Below are positions 1 through 5,774 of a stretch of 5,811 nt of DNA, piece by piece. The notes below the pieces were generated by a model, which saw only the letters and a program-made list of their open reading frames with translations, did no database searches and was not told where the DNA came from. Position numbers and translations under genes: made by a program. Position 1 is the first letter of the stretch, and each line of letters begins with the position of its first letter. The stretch comes from an uncultured Candidatus Saccharibacteria bacterium (GTDB lineage: Bacteria > Patescibacteria > Saccharimonadia > Saccharimonadales > 2-12-FULL-41-12). The stretch covers positions 1 through 5,811 of the forward strand of contig CAMLDK010000058.1 of NCBI GenBank assembly GCA_946478995.1. Direction: 5' to 3'.

Positions 1-555
1 CGCGTATTCTACCTTAGGCGTGCCGATCAGCTGCCTTGAGGCCCTGACCGGACTGAGGAGCGGGCCGAGTATATTAAAGAAAGTAGGTTTTTTTAGTTCT
101 GCCCGTGCGGACGCAAAGTGCTTCATCGCCGGATGGAAGCTGCGGGCATATAGAAACGCCAGATTATATTCGCGGTATCTGAGCTGAAGCTCATGCTTGC
201 CAAGTGTTATGGGTACGCCCAGACCTTCCAGCAGATCAAAACTCCCGAATCTGCCGCTGGCGGCATTATTGCCGTGCTTAGCTACTTTGACCCCCGCACC
301 GGCTACGATGAATGCGCTGATGGTGCTGGTATTTATTCTGGGCAGACCGGAGCCTCCGGTACCACAAAGATCAATGGCATCCGGCAGCTTGGGGGCGTCC
401 GCCATAAGCGTATATAGATATTCGACCGCATCCGCTATCTCGCGGGCTTTGTTTTCCTCCGAGCTTCCGAAAGGGTTGTCGGCCAAGTATTTTTTTTGCT
501 CCGCTAAGCTGAGTTTTTCGTTGACCGTATCTTTTAGAAAATCCTTGATAGTCAT
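1..555 (-). CDS. trpD: Anthranilate phosphoribosyltransferase, N-terminal 185 codons (cut by window edge)
   Basis: TrpD transfers phosphoribosyl from PRPP to anthranilate, the second step of tryptophan synthesis, in the cytoplasm. Reading the minus strand from the ATG at 555-553 gives 185 uninterrupted codons to the window edge, about half the family's usual length of roughly 340. Visible motifs are CGTGGSG (residues 64-70, the PRPP-binding glycine loop, usually GTGGD), NTST (75-78), KHGNNAASGRFGS (93-105, usually KHGNRxxSSxxGS), LLEGLG (108-113), SFHPAMK (139-145) and FFNILGPLLSP (159-169). The Mg-binding DE pair expected further on lies outside the window. The start overlaps the trpG stop as ATGA, and an AGGA ribosome binding site lies 7 nt upstream inside trpG. 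It is the fourth gene of the trp operon, and further trp genes probably follow beyond position 1. The identity is firm; the variant glycine loop is the only oddity. Confidence 0.93.
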   Translation of the reverse strand, partial: MTIKDFLKDTVNEKLSLAEQKKYLADNPFGSSEENKAREIADAVEYLYTLMADAPKLPDAIDLCGTGGSGLPRINTSTISAFIVAGAGVKVAKHGNNAASGRFGSFDLLEGLGVPITLGKHELQLRYREYNLAFLYARSFHPAMKHFASARAELKKPTFFNILGPLLSPVRASRQLIGTPKVEYA

Positions 556-1181
556 CTGGCCGTCCTGATTATATCAATGAAATTATCCGCCAGCGTGTCA
601 CCCAGTTCGCTGGCAAAACTTTCCGGATGAAACTGAACTCCGTATATAGGCAGGGCCTGGTGTCTTAAGGCCATCATCTCTATGCCATTTAATTCTACAG
701 ATTGCTCACTACGATCCACCTCGGCGGTAAAGACTATCTCGTCCGGCAAAGGCTGGTCGGTATCGATCATAAGGCTATGATAGCGCATTACTTCTATGCC
801 GCCGGTCATGCCTTTCAACAGGTTATCGTCTTTAATAATCTTCAGCTTGGAGGTTTTGCCATGCATCGGATAGCGGGCTTTTTTAAGATTAGCGCCAAAA
901 TAAGCGGCAATACCCTGGAAGCCCAAGCAAACGCCCAGAATAGGCAGGCCTTTTAAGCCGTAGTCTTCTATTACTTTCATGTTATTGCCAAAATAATGCC
1001 GGTCTGTCGGGTCGCCCGGGCCGGGGCTGATTATCACTCCGTCAAATTCTCCATGAGCCAGTCTGCCCAGGAAATCTTCGTCGTTCCTGACGACCTCTAC
1101 ATCAACGCCGTCAATAGGGGCGAATAAATGAAGAAGGTTGTAAGTAAAGCTATCGTAATTATCTATAAGAAGTATCTTCAT
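552..1181 (-). CDS. trpG: Anthranilate synthase component II (glutamine amidotransferase)
   Basis: TrpG is the class I glutamine amidotransferase subunit that releases ammonia from glutamine and passes it to TrpE for anthranilate formation. The 209-residue product has normal length for a stand-alone subunit. It begins with the typical ILLIDNYDSFTYNL (3-16), then ISPGPGDP (51-58, oxyanion region), GVCLGFQ with nucleophile Cys85 (usually GVCLGHQ), MHGKTS (106-111), RYHSL (133-137) and GVQFHPES with His185 and Glu187 completing the triad. The MHGKTS and RYHSL signatures fit TrpG/PabA. The same subunit could also serve aminodeoxychorismate synthase (PabA role), but its place between trpE and trpD makes tryptophan synthesis the main job. 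The ATG overlaps the trpE stop and the TGA overlaps the trpD start, both as ATGA, so translation is probably coupled at each end. Confidence 0.95.
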   Translation of the reverse strand: MKILLIDNYDSFTYNLLHLFAPIDGVDVEVVRNDEDFLGRLAHGEFDGVIISPGPGDPTDRHYFGNNMKVIEDYGLKGLPILGVCLGFQGIAAYFGANLKKARYPMHGKTSKLKIIKDDNLLKGMTGGIEVMRYHSLMIDTDQPLPDEIVFTAEVDRSEQSVELNGIEMMALRHQALPIYGVQFHPESFASELGDTLADNFIDIIRTAR

Positions 1182-1990
1182 GCTGACGCCCTTTTGATAC
1201 TTTCTTCCATGCCGGTTAATTTCGCCATTACCTCAGCGTATTCTTTCGCCGGATCAGAGTCAAAGACAATCCCTGCGCAAGCCTGGTTGAAGCCTTTGTC
1301 TCCATTAAAAAACAAGCTGCGTATGGGTATAGCGAAAACACAGTCGCCGTTAAAACTGAACCGGCCGACACCGCCGCCATAAGGCCCGCGCGGACTTTGT
1401 TCGTTGCGGCTGATGATCTTTACGGTTTCTATTTTCGGAGCGCCGGTCAGTACGCCGCACGGCATTATACTTTCTATCAGATCAAAGGCGTCCTTATCTT
1501 CTTTTATCTCGCCGGTTATATCGCTGACCATATGCTGAACATACTTAAACTTCATGATGTGCATAAGCTTTTCAACTTTTACAGAGCCTTTTTTAGCCAC
1601 CCGGGAAATATCATTGCGATGCATATCTACCAGCATCCTGTGCTCGGCTACTTCTTTCGGATCGTTTATTAGACGCCGGACATTATCGCGGTCTGATTCT
1701 TCGGTTTCGCCGCGTTCTATAGTACCGGCTGCCGGGGTGGTCAATATCCTGCCGCTTTTTAAGCTGGCTACTATTTCCGGGCTGGCGCCGAATAGTTCGC
1801 GCTCATCAAACTTCAAGTAGTACATATAAGGACTAGGGTTAATGGTGCGAAGCTGGTTATATATGGAAATCTTATCTCCTGAGATAAGATAACTCTTCTT
1901 TATACCCACTTCTACCTGGAAACTATTGCCGGAACGAATTTCTTCAAGCGTATCTTCTACTACCTGTTTATAACTTTCTCTGTCAATAAT
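1178..1990 (-). CDS. trpE: Anthranilate synthase component I, C-terminal chorismate-binding part (downstream of in-frame stop)
   Basis: This is the catalytic half of TrpE, which converts chorismate plus ammonia to anthranilate. It is in the same reading frame as the N-terminal half and separated from it only by TAA at 1993-1991. Family-like sequence resumes at once: RESYKQVVEDTLEEIRSGN and then FQV match the usual helix and strand that open the chorismate-binding domain. Counting the stop as residue 188 of 458, landmarks are GASPE (256-260), TPAAGT (273-278), HRMLVDMHRND (305-315), TGAPK (370-374) and an AGIVFDSDP stretch near 427-435. Alanine in PAAGT, where PabB usually has lysine, favours TrpE over aminodeoxychorismate synthase. 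The first ordinary start codon is GTG at 1909, behind only a weak AGG. Starting there would drop 27 conserved residues, so independent translation would probably give a defective domain. The end overlaps trpG (ATGA). Whether this half is expressed by readthrough or reinitiation, or not at all, cannot be told from sequence. Confidence 0.88.
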   Translation of the reverse strand: MIDRESYKQVVEDTLEEIRSGNSFQVEVGIKKSYLISGDKISIYNQLRTINPSPYMYYLKFDERELFGASPEIVASLKSGRILTTPAAGTIERGETEESDRDNVRRLINDPKEVAEHRMLVDMHRNDISRVAKKGSVKVEKLMHIMKFKYVQHMVSDITGEIKEDKDAFDLIESIMPCGVLTGAPKIETVKIISRNEQSPRGPYGGGVGRFSFNGDCVFAIPIRSLFFNGDKGFNQACAGIVFDSDPAKEYAEVMAKLTGMEESIKRASA

Positions 1991-1993
1991 TTA
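1991..1993 (-). other. In-frame TAA stop interrupting trpE
   Basis: One TAA codon, preceded by CTT GGA and followed by ATT ATT GAC, splits an otherwise continuous 458-codon trpE frame at codon 188. No frameshift is involved, because the frame is identical on both sides. The codon falls in the variable linker before the chorismate-binding domain. One base change from GAA, CAA or AAA would produce it. A sequencing or assembly error, a true nonsense mutation, or readthrough would all look the same here. Confidence 0.9.
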
Positions 1994-2554
1994 TCCAAGC
2001 GACTCGGTTTTATTTACTTTTTCCGGTATCTTAAACTCATCCAGCCTGCCGATCAGCTTTTTGACCTCTGCTGACCTATCCTCCAAATAAGTATAGTAAG
2101 TGAGTTCGGATGTTTCACTGTCAAAAATAAGACCGTCCAGATAAAGGCCGAATTCAAAGATCGGGAAGTCCGGATGTTTTGCCAGGTTCTGCGATGTTTC
2201 AAAATAATTAAATATCTCGTATGAAAAATATCCTACCAAGCCGCCCTGGTATGGATCGGCATTTTTAAAGTCAGGCAGCAGCTTTCTTAAATATTGGTAA
2301 GGATTATCCGTCTTTATAGTTTTTTCATCCTCCCTGCCTCTTATATGAAGCCGGTCTTCTTCTGCGGAAAAAACATACAAAGGATCAAAGCCGATCGTAT
2401 AATACCGGTCCTGCTGTTTCGGCAGCACAAGCGACTCAAACATATAGCAATTTGAGTATGTGCTTTTCAGAGCATAGAAAAGCTTATAATAATCAACCCC
2501 TGAATCAAGTTGAATAACCTCCGGCCTGGTCTTTATATCTGCAAGTTCAATCAT
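1991..2554 (-). CDS. trpE: Anthranilate synthase component I, N-terminal regulatory-domain part (ends at in-frame stop)
   Basis: These 187 residues form the N-terminal domain of TrpE, which in characterised enzymes holds the tryptophan feedback site. MFESL (about 38-42) lies where the family has LLES, the element tied to tryptophan binding, and is followed by RYYTIGFDP (about 51-59), matching the usual GRYSFIGxxP. GGLVGYFSYE (near 104-113) is the conserved glycine-rich segment of this domain. The ATG at 2554-2552 overlaps the trpR TGA as ATGA, which fixes the start and suggests coupled translation. The frame ends in TAA at 1993-1991 at the domain boundary, so alone it would be a domain without catalytic function. 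With the downstream half the length is about 458, normal for TrpE. I read the two halves as one interrupted gene rather than two natural genes. Confidence 0.88.
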   Translation of the reverse strand: MIELADIKTRPEVIQLDSGVDYYKLFYALKSTYSNCYMFESLVLPKQQDRYYTIGFDPLYVFSAEEDRLHIRGREDEKTIKTDNPYQYLRKLLPDFKNADPYQGGLVGYFSYEIFNYFETSQNLAKHPDFPIFEFGLYLDGLIFDSETSELTYYTYLEDRSAEVKKLIGRLDEFKIPEKVNKTESLG

Positions 2555-2817
2555 TCTGCTAAAATTTTTTTCAAACCGGGTTTTCCATATTTAAGCTCGC
2601 GGCTGCCTCTTGAGACGGTGGCTAAACTTACGCTTAGCTCTTTGGCCAGTTCCCTTTGGCTTTTATCGTTCAGCAGGCCCTTGAATATCTGCAGACGTAA
2701 AGCCATCTCTTCTATTTCCTGCGGTGTCAGCAGATTAGCTAAAGTATCCGACATGGTTGAATTTACAGCTATGCCGGACAATAGGTCAATCAGCTCTTCC
2801 GTATATTTTCTATTCAT
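2551..2817 (-). CDS. trpR: Trp repressor-family transcriptional regulator (TrpR)
   Basis: This is a predicted DNA-binding repressor using tryptophan as co-repressor, 88 residues from the ATG at 2817. The segment from LLTPQE (29-34) through ALRLQIF (39-45) to SQRELAKELSVSLATVSRGS (53-72) follows E. coli TrpR closely, including the helix-turn-helix. Thr31, Arg41 and Arg70 align with the TrpR residues Thr44, Arg54 and Arg84 that form the tryptophan pocket. The tail ELKYGKPGLKKIL also recalls the broader TrpR-like YerC/YecD family, so sequence alone leaves some doubt about ligand. Position as first gene of a trp operon, directly behind a trp-operator-like palindrome, makes a tryptophan-responsive autorepressor the best call. 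An upstream in-frame TTG at 2823 is rejected as start: it lies between the -10 box and the predicted transcription start. The stop overlaps trpE as ATGA. Confidence 0.88.
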   Translation of the reverse strand: MNRKYTEELIDLLSGIAVNSTMSDTLANLLTPQEIEEMALRLQIFKGLLNDKSQRELAKELSVSLATVSRGSRELKYGKPGLKKILAE

Positions 2818-2826
2818 AACCAATAT

Positions 2827-2855
2827 ATTATATATGTTCTATTGTACTAATGCAA
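2827..2855 (-). promoter_or_regulatory. Promoter of the trp operon, predicted to give a leaderless transcript
   Basis: Minus-strand -10 box TATAAT (2832-2827) is a perfect consensus. A 17-nt spacer separates it from TTGCAT (2855-2850), a weak -35 box. Transcription should start near 2820, only about 3 nt before the trpR ATG at 2817, and no Shine-Dalgarno is present. The mRNA would therefore be leaderless or nearly so, which leaves no room for an attenuator or leader peptide at this promoter. The -35 box and spacer lie under the operator repeats. Confidence 0.72.
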
Positions 2856-2862
2856 TAGAACA
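2835..2862. promoter_or_regulatory. Probable TrpR operator (inverted and tandem half-sites)
   Basis: Arms TGTTCTATTG (2835-2844) and CAATAGAACA (2853-2862) form a perfect 10-bp inverted repeat with an 8-bp centre. Within it, the 18-bp site 2844-2861, GTACTAATGCAATAGAAC, matches 13 of 18 positions of the E. coli trp operator core as I recall it (GTACTAGTTAACTAGTAC). A second overlapping 18-bp site, 2836-2853, matches 12 of 18 and is centred exactly 8 bp away. TrpR dimers are known to bind in tandem at 8-bp steps. The site covers the -35 box and most of the spacer of the trp promoter, the right place for repression. It could instead be a weak purH terminator hairpin, but no U-run follows it. 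Confidence 0.7.
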
Positions 2863-2864
2863 GT

Positions 2865-4481
2865 CTAATGACCGAAGAAACCGCGAGCCAGACTGTCCGG
2901 CATAGTACACAGCGAGACTCCAGCAGATGACAATTCTTCCGCTACCTCCTCGTCTCTTACCGACCCTCGGGTAGTTATAATCGCCGCCACTCCGGCTTCC
3001 GCCAGCATCTTAGGCCCGTCGGAAAATGGGAAAAAACTATCGCTGTAGGCGCAAGATCCGTTTAGTTTATGGCCGGCGTTTTTTGCCCTCATCAGCGCCA
3101 GTTCGGCAGAGGTTACTCTATCTTGCTGCCCCACTCCGTTAGACAGCAGCTGGCCGTCCTTGACTATACATATAGTATTGCTGTTGCTGGTTGAGCCTAT
3201 AGCCCAGGCGACTATCATATCTTTAGCCTGCTGGCCGGATGCTTTTTTCCCGGACCATAAGATTTCCGGATGGCTGAAGTCATAAATAAACGTATAGTTA
3301 TCTTGTTTTAGCCTGCCGCCCCGGATATGTCTTATTCTTTGGGTCTTATCTATTGAGGCTTCGCTTAATTTAGCTAGTTCCGGATTGATCAGAAGCCTTA
3401 GTTTGCCGTTCTTGCGCTTTAAAAGATCGAGAGCATCTTCATCAACTTCCGGAGCTATGATTATATCCAGGATTCTTTTACCTTTAGTGATCTTATAGGT
3501 CATTATCTCTGCCGCGGCCTTTTTGGTAATGCGGAAGTTAAGCAGAACCGAACCGCCGAAAATCGCGCGCTGGTCGCCGTCAAGCATTTTCTTAACCGCT
3601 TTTATGGGGTCCTGGTCTACACCGGTGCCGCACAAGTTGCCGTGCTTGGCACCAAGAGCGATCTTAGGAACTTCCTGAAAGTTTCTTTCCAGACCGGCGG
3701 CTATATGGGTTGCCGCCTGAAGCAGCCGGTCTACATCTGTATAGTTGTTATAGCTTAAAGGTATCCCGTCTTTGAGCTCAAAATTCCCTATGCCGAGCGG
3801 ATCATTCATGTGTTTTGAGAGGTAGAGTCCGGCTCCTTTTTGCCAAGGATTCTCTCCATAATTGGGTGCGGCTACTCTCTCGCTCATCAAGCCCGCTATG
3901 TTTTTACCTCCCAGGTAATTAGCGGATACGACCATATAGTCAGCGACTTCATACTCCGCTATTGCAGCCAGTTTCTTTCTATATTTAATCTCATCAGGTT
4001 TGCCTTGTTTTAACCATTCTATAACTTCTTCTCGCTGCTCCGGGCGGGAAAGAACTATTCTTCTTCCTTTTGCGGCGGCATGAAGAAGTGTCGGTCCGCC
4101 TACATCGGTCTTCTCAATAATAGATTCTTCCGACGAATCTTTAGAATTAATCTCTTCAGCAAGCGGATACATATCTACGCACACCAGATCTATCCTGGGT
4201 AATCCAAGCCTTTTAAGTTCGCTGGCATGTTCTTTTGAATCGTCGGCCAGGATGCCGGCATATATCTCGCGGGATAATGTGACTACTCTGTGGCCCAGGA
4301 TTTCGCCCCCGCCGCTTATCTCGGACGTATCAGCAACTTCAACACCCGACTTTTTGATAACTTCAGCAGTACCTCCGGAAGCATAGATCTTCCAGCCTAG
4401 GTCTGATAACTCTTTCGCAAACCTCTCAATCCCCGTCTTATCCCAGACAGAGATCAGCGCATTACCAGCACTGCTGCCCAC
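2865..4481 (-). CDS. purH: Bifunctional AICAR formyltransferase / IMP cyclohydrolase
   Basis: PurH carries out the last two steps of de novo purine synthesis: formylation of AICAR by 10-formyl-tetrahydrofolate and ring closure to IMP. With the GTG start the product has 538 residues, near the family's usual 510-590. The N-terminal cyclohydrolase (MGS-like) domain opens with ALISVWDKTGI and ASGGTA (34-39). Tyr105 (in MYPL), Asp126 (TDVGG) and Lys138 (AAAKG) align with catalytic residues of the human enzyme. The C-terminal transferase domain has NYGENPWQ (207-214), LSYNNYTDVD (near 242-251), the catalytic KHGN with Lys279 and His280 (the usual KHxNPCG reads KHGNLCG), SNSNTICIVKDGQ (432-444) and DSFFPFSDG (481-489). 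The GTG at 4481 is preferred because GGAGGA lies just before it; a TTG at 4496 would place that Shine-Dalgarno inside the gene. It is a separate unit from trp: the trp promoter lies directly after its TAG. Confidence 0.93.
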   Translation of the reverse strand: MGSSAGNALISVWDKTGIERFAKELSDLGWKIYASGGTAEVIKKSGVEVADTSEISGGGEILGHRVVTLSREIYAGILADDSKEHASELKRLGLPRIDLVCVDMYPLAEEINSKDSSEESIIEKTDVGGPTLLHAAAKGRRIVLSRPEQREEVIEWLKQGKPDEIKYRKKLAAIAEYEVADYMVVSANYLGGKNIAGLMSERVAAPNYGENPWQKGAGLYLSKHMNDPLGIGNFELKDGIPLSYNNYTDVDRLLQAATHIAAGLERNFQEVPKIALGAKHGNLCGTGVDQDPIKAVKKMLDGDQRAIFGGSVLLNFRITKKAAAEIMTYKITKGKRILDIIIAPEVDEDALDLLKRKNGKLRLLINPELAKLSEASIDKTQRIRHIRGGRLKQDNYTFIYDFSHPEILWSGKKASGQQAKDMIVAWAIGSTSNSNTICIVKDGQLLSNGVGQQDRVTSAELALMRAKNAGHKLNGSCAYSDSFFPFSDGPKMLAEAGVAAIITTRGSVRDEEVAEELSSAGVSLCTMPDSLARGFFGH

Positions 4482-4484
4482 AAT

Positions 4485-4490
4485 TCCTCC
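4485..4490 (-). promoter_or_regulatory. Shine-Dalgarno GGAGGA deciding the purH start
   Basis: GGAGGA on the minus strand ends 3 nt before the GTG at 4481 (4 nt if counted from GGAGG). The spacing is short but workable. It is the strongest ribosome binding site in the window and contrasts with the coupled or leaderless starts of the trp genes. Confidence 0.6.
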
Positions 4491-4530
4491 GTACAAAAAT
4501 TAATAAAAAATAAAAACGATTTACTGAAGT

Positions 4531-4559
4531 ATTTTATACTATATAGATTGAAATGGCTA
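4531..4559 (-). promoter_or_regulatory. Possible purH promoter in the AT-rich divergent intergenic region
   Basis: The 166-bp gap 4482-4647 separates divergent purH and the metallopeptidase gene and should hold both promoters. For purH, TAGCCA (4559-4554) and TAAAAT (4536-4531) lie 17 nt apart on the minus strand and match 4/6 and 5/6 of the consensus; several overlapping TATA-like hexamers compete. The leader to the GTG would be about 45 nt and very AT-rich, too short for a known purine riboswitch. On the plus strand, TATAAA at 4620-4625 could be a -10 box for the metallopeptidase, without a convincing -35. I see no other conserved element in the gap. Confidence 0.3.
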
Positions 4560-4647
4560 CATGGGACATTATTCAAAACCCTAATTCCGGTTCCAAAACC
4601 GCCTTTTCCGCCCAAAGAATATAAATTTTGACCACGAAAGCAGAACT

Positions 4648-5034
4648 ATGAATAATATCCAGATCCCAACCGACGAAGAGTTCGAAAAAATGATCAACGA
4701 TGGTATAGGCAGGCTGCCCAAGCTATATCAGGAAAATTTGAATAACGTCGGCTTTGTAATAGCCGACGAGCCGACTCCTGAGCAAAGAGAAGAGTTAAAA
4801 CTCAGGTGCAATGAGACGCTTTTCGGACTATACCAGGGTATTCCTTTGACCAGGCGCGGTAGCGGCTATAATCTTGTCTTGCCGGATAAGATAACCATAT
4901 TCAAATTGCCGATCGTTGCCGCCAGCAATAGCGTTAAAGAAATCGCAGAGCATGTTAGACATACAGTGTGGCATGAAGTAGCCCACTTCTATGGCCTGAA
5001 TCACGGACAAATACATAAGCTGGAGAACAATTAG
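4648..5034 (+). CDS. Zincin-like metallopeptidase family protein (DUF1025/PF06262 type)
   Basis: This small predicted zinc-dependent peptidase has 128 residues, the normal size for the family, whose substrates are largely unknown. Near the C-terminus HEVAHFYGLNH (109-119) gives the HExxHxxGxxH pattern: His109, His113 and His119 as zinc ligands, Glu110 as general base. The preceding block LFGLYQGIPLTRRG (58-71) and LPDKITIFKLPI (78-89) matches the layout of this family (LxGLFQGxPLTxRG, then LPDxIxLxxxPI). Many relatives have aspartate as the third ligand, so histidine here makes it look like a metzincin-type site. There is no signal peptide or membrane segment, so it is probably cytoplasmic. 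The ATG is preceded only by a weak purine stretch. It is the only plus-strand gene in the window and shares no evident pathway with its neighbours. The tail overlaps the TauE/SafE gene by 4 nt. Confidence 0.88.
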   Translation: MNNIQIPTDEEFEKMINDGIGRLPKLYQENLNNVGFVIADEPTPEQREELKLRCNETLFGLYQGIPLTRRGSGYNLVLPDKITIFKLPIVAASNSVKEIAEHVRHTVWHEVAHFYGLNHGQIHKLENN

Positions 5035-5774
5035 CTTAGTATCAGATGCAGCGCAAGGATGGCGCTTAAAACCGCAAATACGTTTATAACAAATTTATTG
5101 CCTTTTTTAATCGCTATATGCGCCCCGATATAACTGCCTATTATCGACGTTATCAGAGCAATAAGTCCGAACTTATAATCCATAAAGCCTGCCGCGATGA
5201 AGATAACCAGACTTATAGCCTGAGCAACCAGCTGGATAGACCTTTTGGCAACCGCCGCGTTGATAGCGGTCATACCGAAGAACACCATCATCACGAGCAA
5301 ATAGGCGGTCGTGATTCCAGACAGCGCCGAGCCGACGAGGGATATAACAAATAAAACTAAGAGGCCTATGGATTTAGTGCCGCGGGATGTGATTTTTGTC
5401 TTTAAACCTATATTCCTGGAAAACAACATCGGCAAGCCGATGACCAGAATCACATAGCCCAGTAAGTTCTGTATAAGCTCTTCATTTGAGCTGAATTTGA
5501 CTAAGAGCGAGCTGCCGATGATAGAGCCTATGCCTCCGATAGCCATGAATAATACCTGGGTCTTCAGGTCAAGGATTTTTTCCCGGTGATATTTAAAACC
5601 GGCACCCATTGCCGCCCCAAAACCGGTAACTTTTGAAATAGTTATCGCGGTTAGCGGATTTATCCCTAAAAATACCAGGAACGGCGCGGTAAAAAGGCCG
5701 GCTCCTCCGCCGGCAATGCCGCTGAGAGTCATTATCAGCGTATTGACGATTGCGAAGACAATCAGATCTTCCAT
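5031..5774 (-). CDS. TauE/SafE (sulfite exporter-like) family membrane protein
   Basis: This is a predicted polytopic inner-membrane transporter of 247 residues, the usual size for the TauE/SafE (DUF81) family. Members are linked to export of sulfite, sulfoacetate or other organic anions, but substrates differ widely and cannot be assigned here. The product is almost wholly hydrophobic, with about eight membrane segments (roughly 2-21, 27-37, 40-60, 73-93, 102-119, 135-157, 158-175 and 183-246 as two or three spans). The family glycine motif is visible in the first repeat as SGIAGGGAG (18-26) and, more weakly, in the second as GSALSGITTAY (148-158), reflecting the internal duplication. The KYHREK (61-66) and KTKITSRGTK (125-134) loops are positively charged and probably cytoplasmic. 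The ATG at 5774 has no clear Shine-Dalgarno. The TAA overlaps the end of the convergent metallopeptidase gene, and no terminator lies between them. Confidence 0.88.
   Translation of the reverse strand: MEDLIVFAIVNTLIMTLSGIAGGGAGLFTAPFLVFLGINPLTAITISKVTGFGAAMGAGFKYHREKILDLKTQVLFMAIGGIGSIIGSSLLVKFSSNEELIQNLLGYVILVIGLPMLFSRNIGLKTKITSRGTKSIGLLVLFVISLVGSALSGITTAYLLVMMVFFGMTAINAAVAKRSIQLVAQAISLVIFIAAGFMDYKFGLIALITSIIGSYIGAHIAIKKGNKFVINVFAVLSAILALHLILS

Noticed and set aside
1871..1888. Perfect 8-bp inverted repeat (CTTATCTC / GAGATAAG, 2-nt spacer) inside the trpE C-terminal part, which also contains an AGGAG on the minus strand.
   Set aside because: It encodes ordinary TrpE sequence, lies about 100 nt past the TAA, and no start codon follows the AGGAG at a usable distance, so neither a readthrough signal nor a ribosome binding site is supported.
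1980..1985. Consensus -35 hexamer TTGACA on the minus strand just after the trpE stop (an internal promoter for the C-terminal half?).
   Set aside because: No -10 box lies 16-18 nt downstream; a chance match within coding sequence.
1991..1993. Reassignment of TAA as a sense codon in this organism.
   Set aside because: TAA ends the TauE/SafE gene at the expected family length, so general reassignment is unlikely.
2835..2862. Reading the inverted repeat as the purH terminator.
   Set aside because: The stem is AT-rich and followed by alternating A/T, not a U-run; its match to trp operator sites and its overlap with the promoter fit an operator better.
4494..4496. TTG start for purH, adding five residues.
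   Set aside because: It would place the GGAGGA Shine-Dalgarno inside the coding region and has no ribosome binding site of its own.
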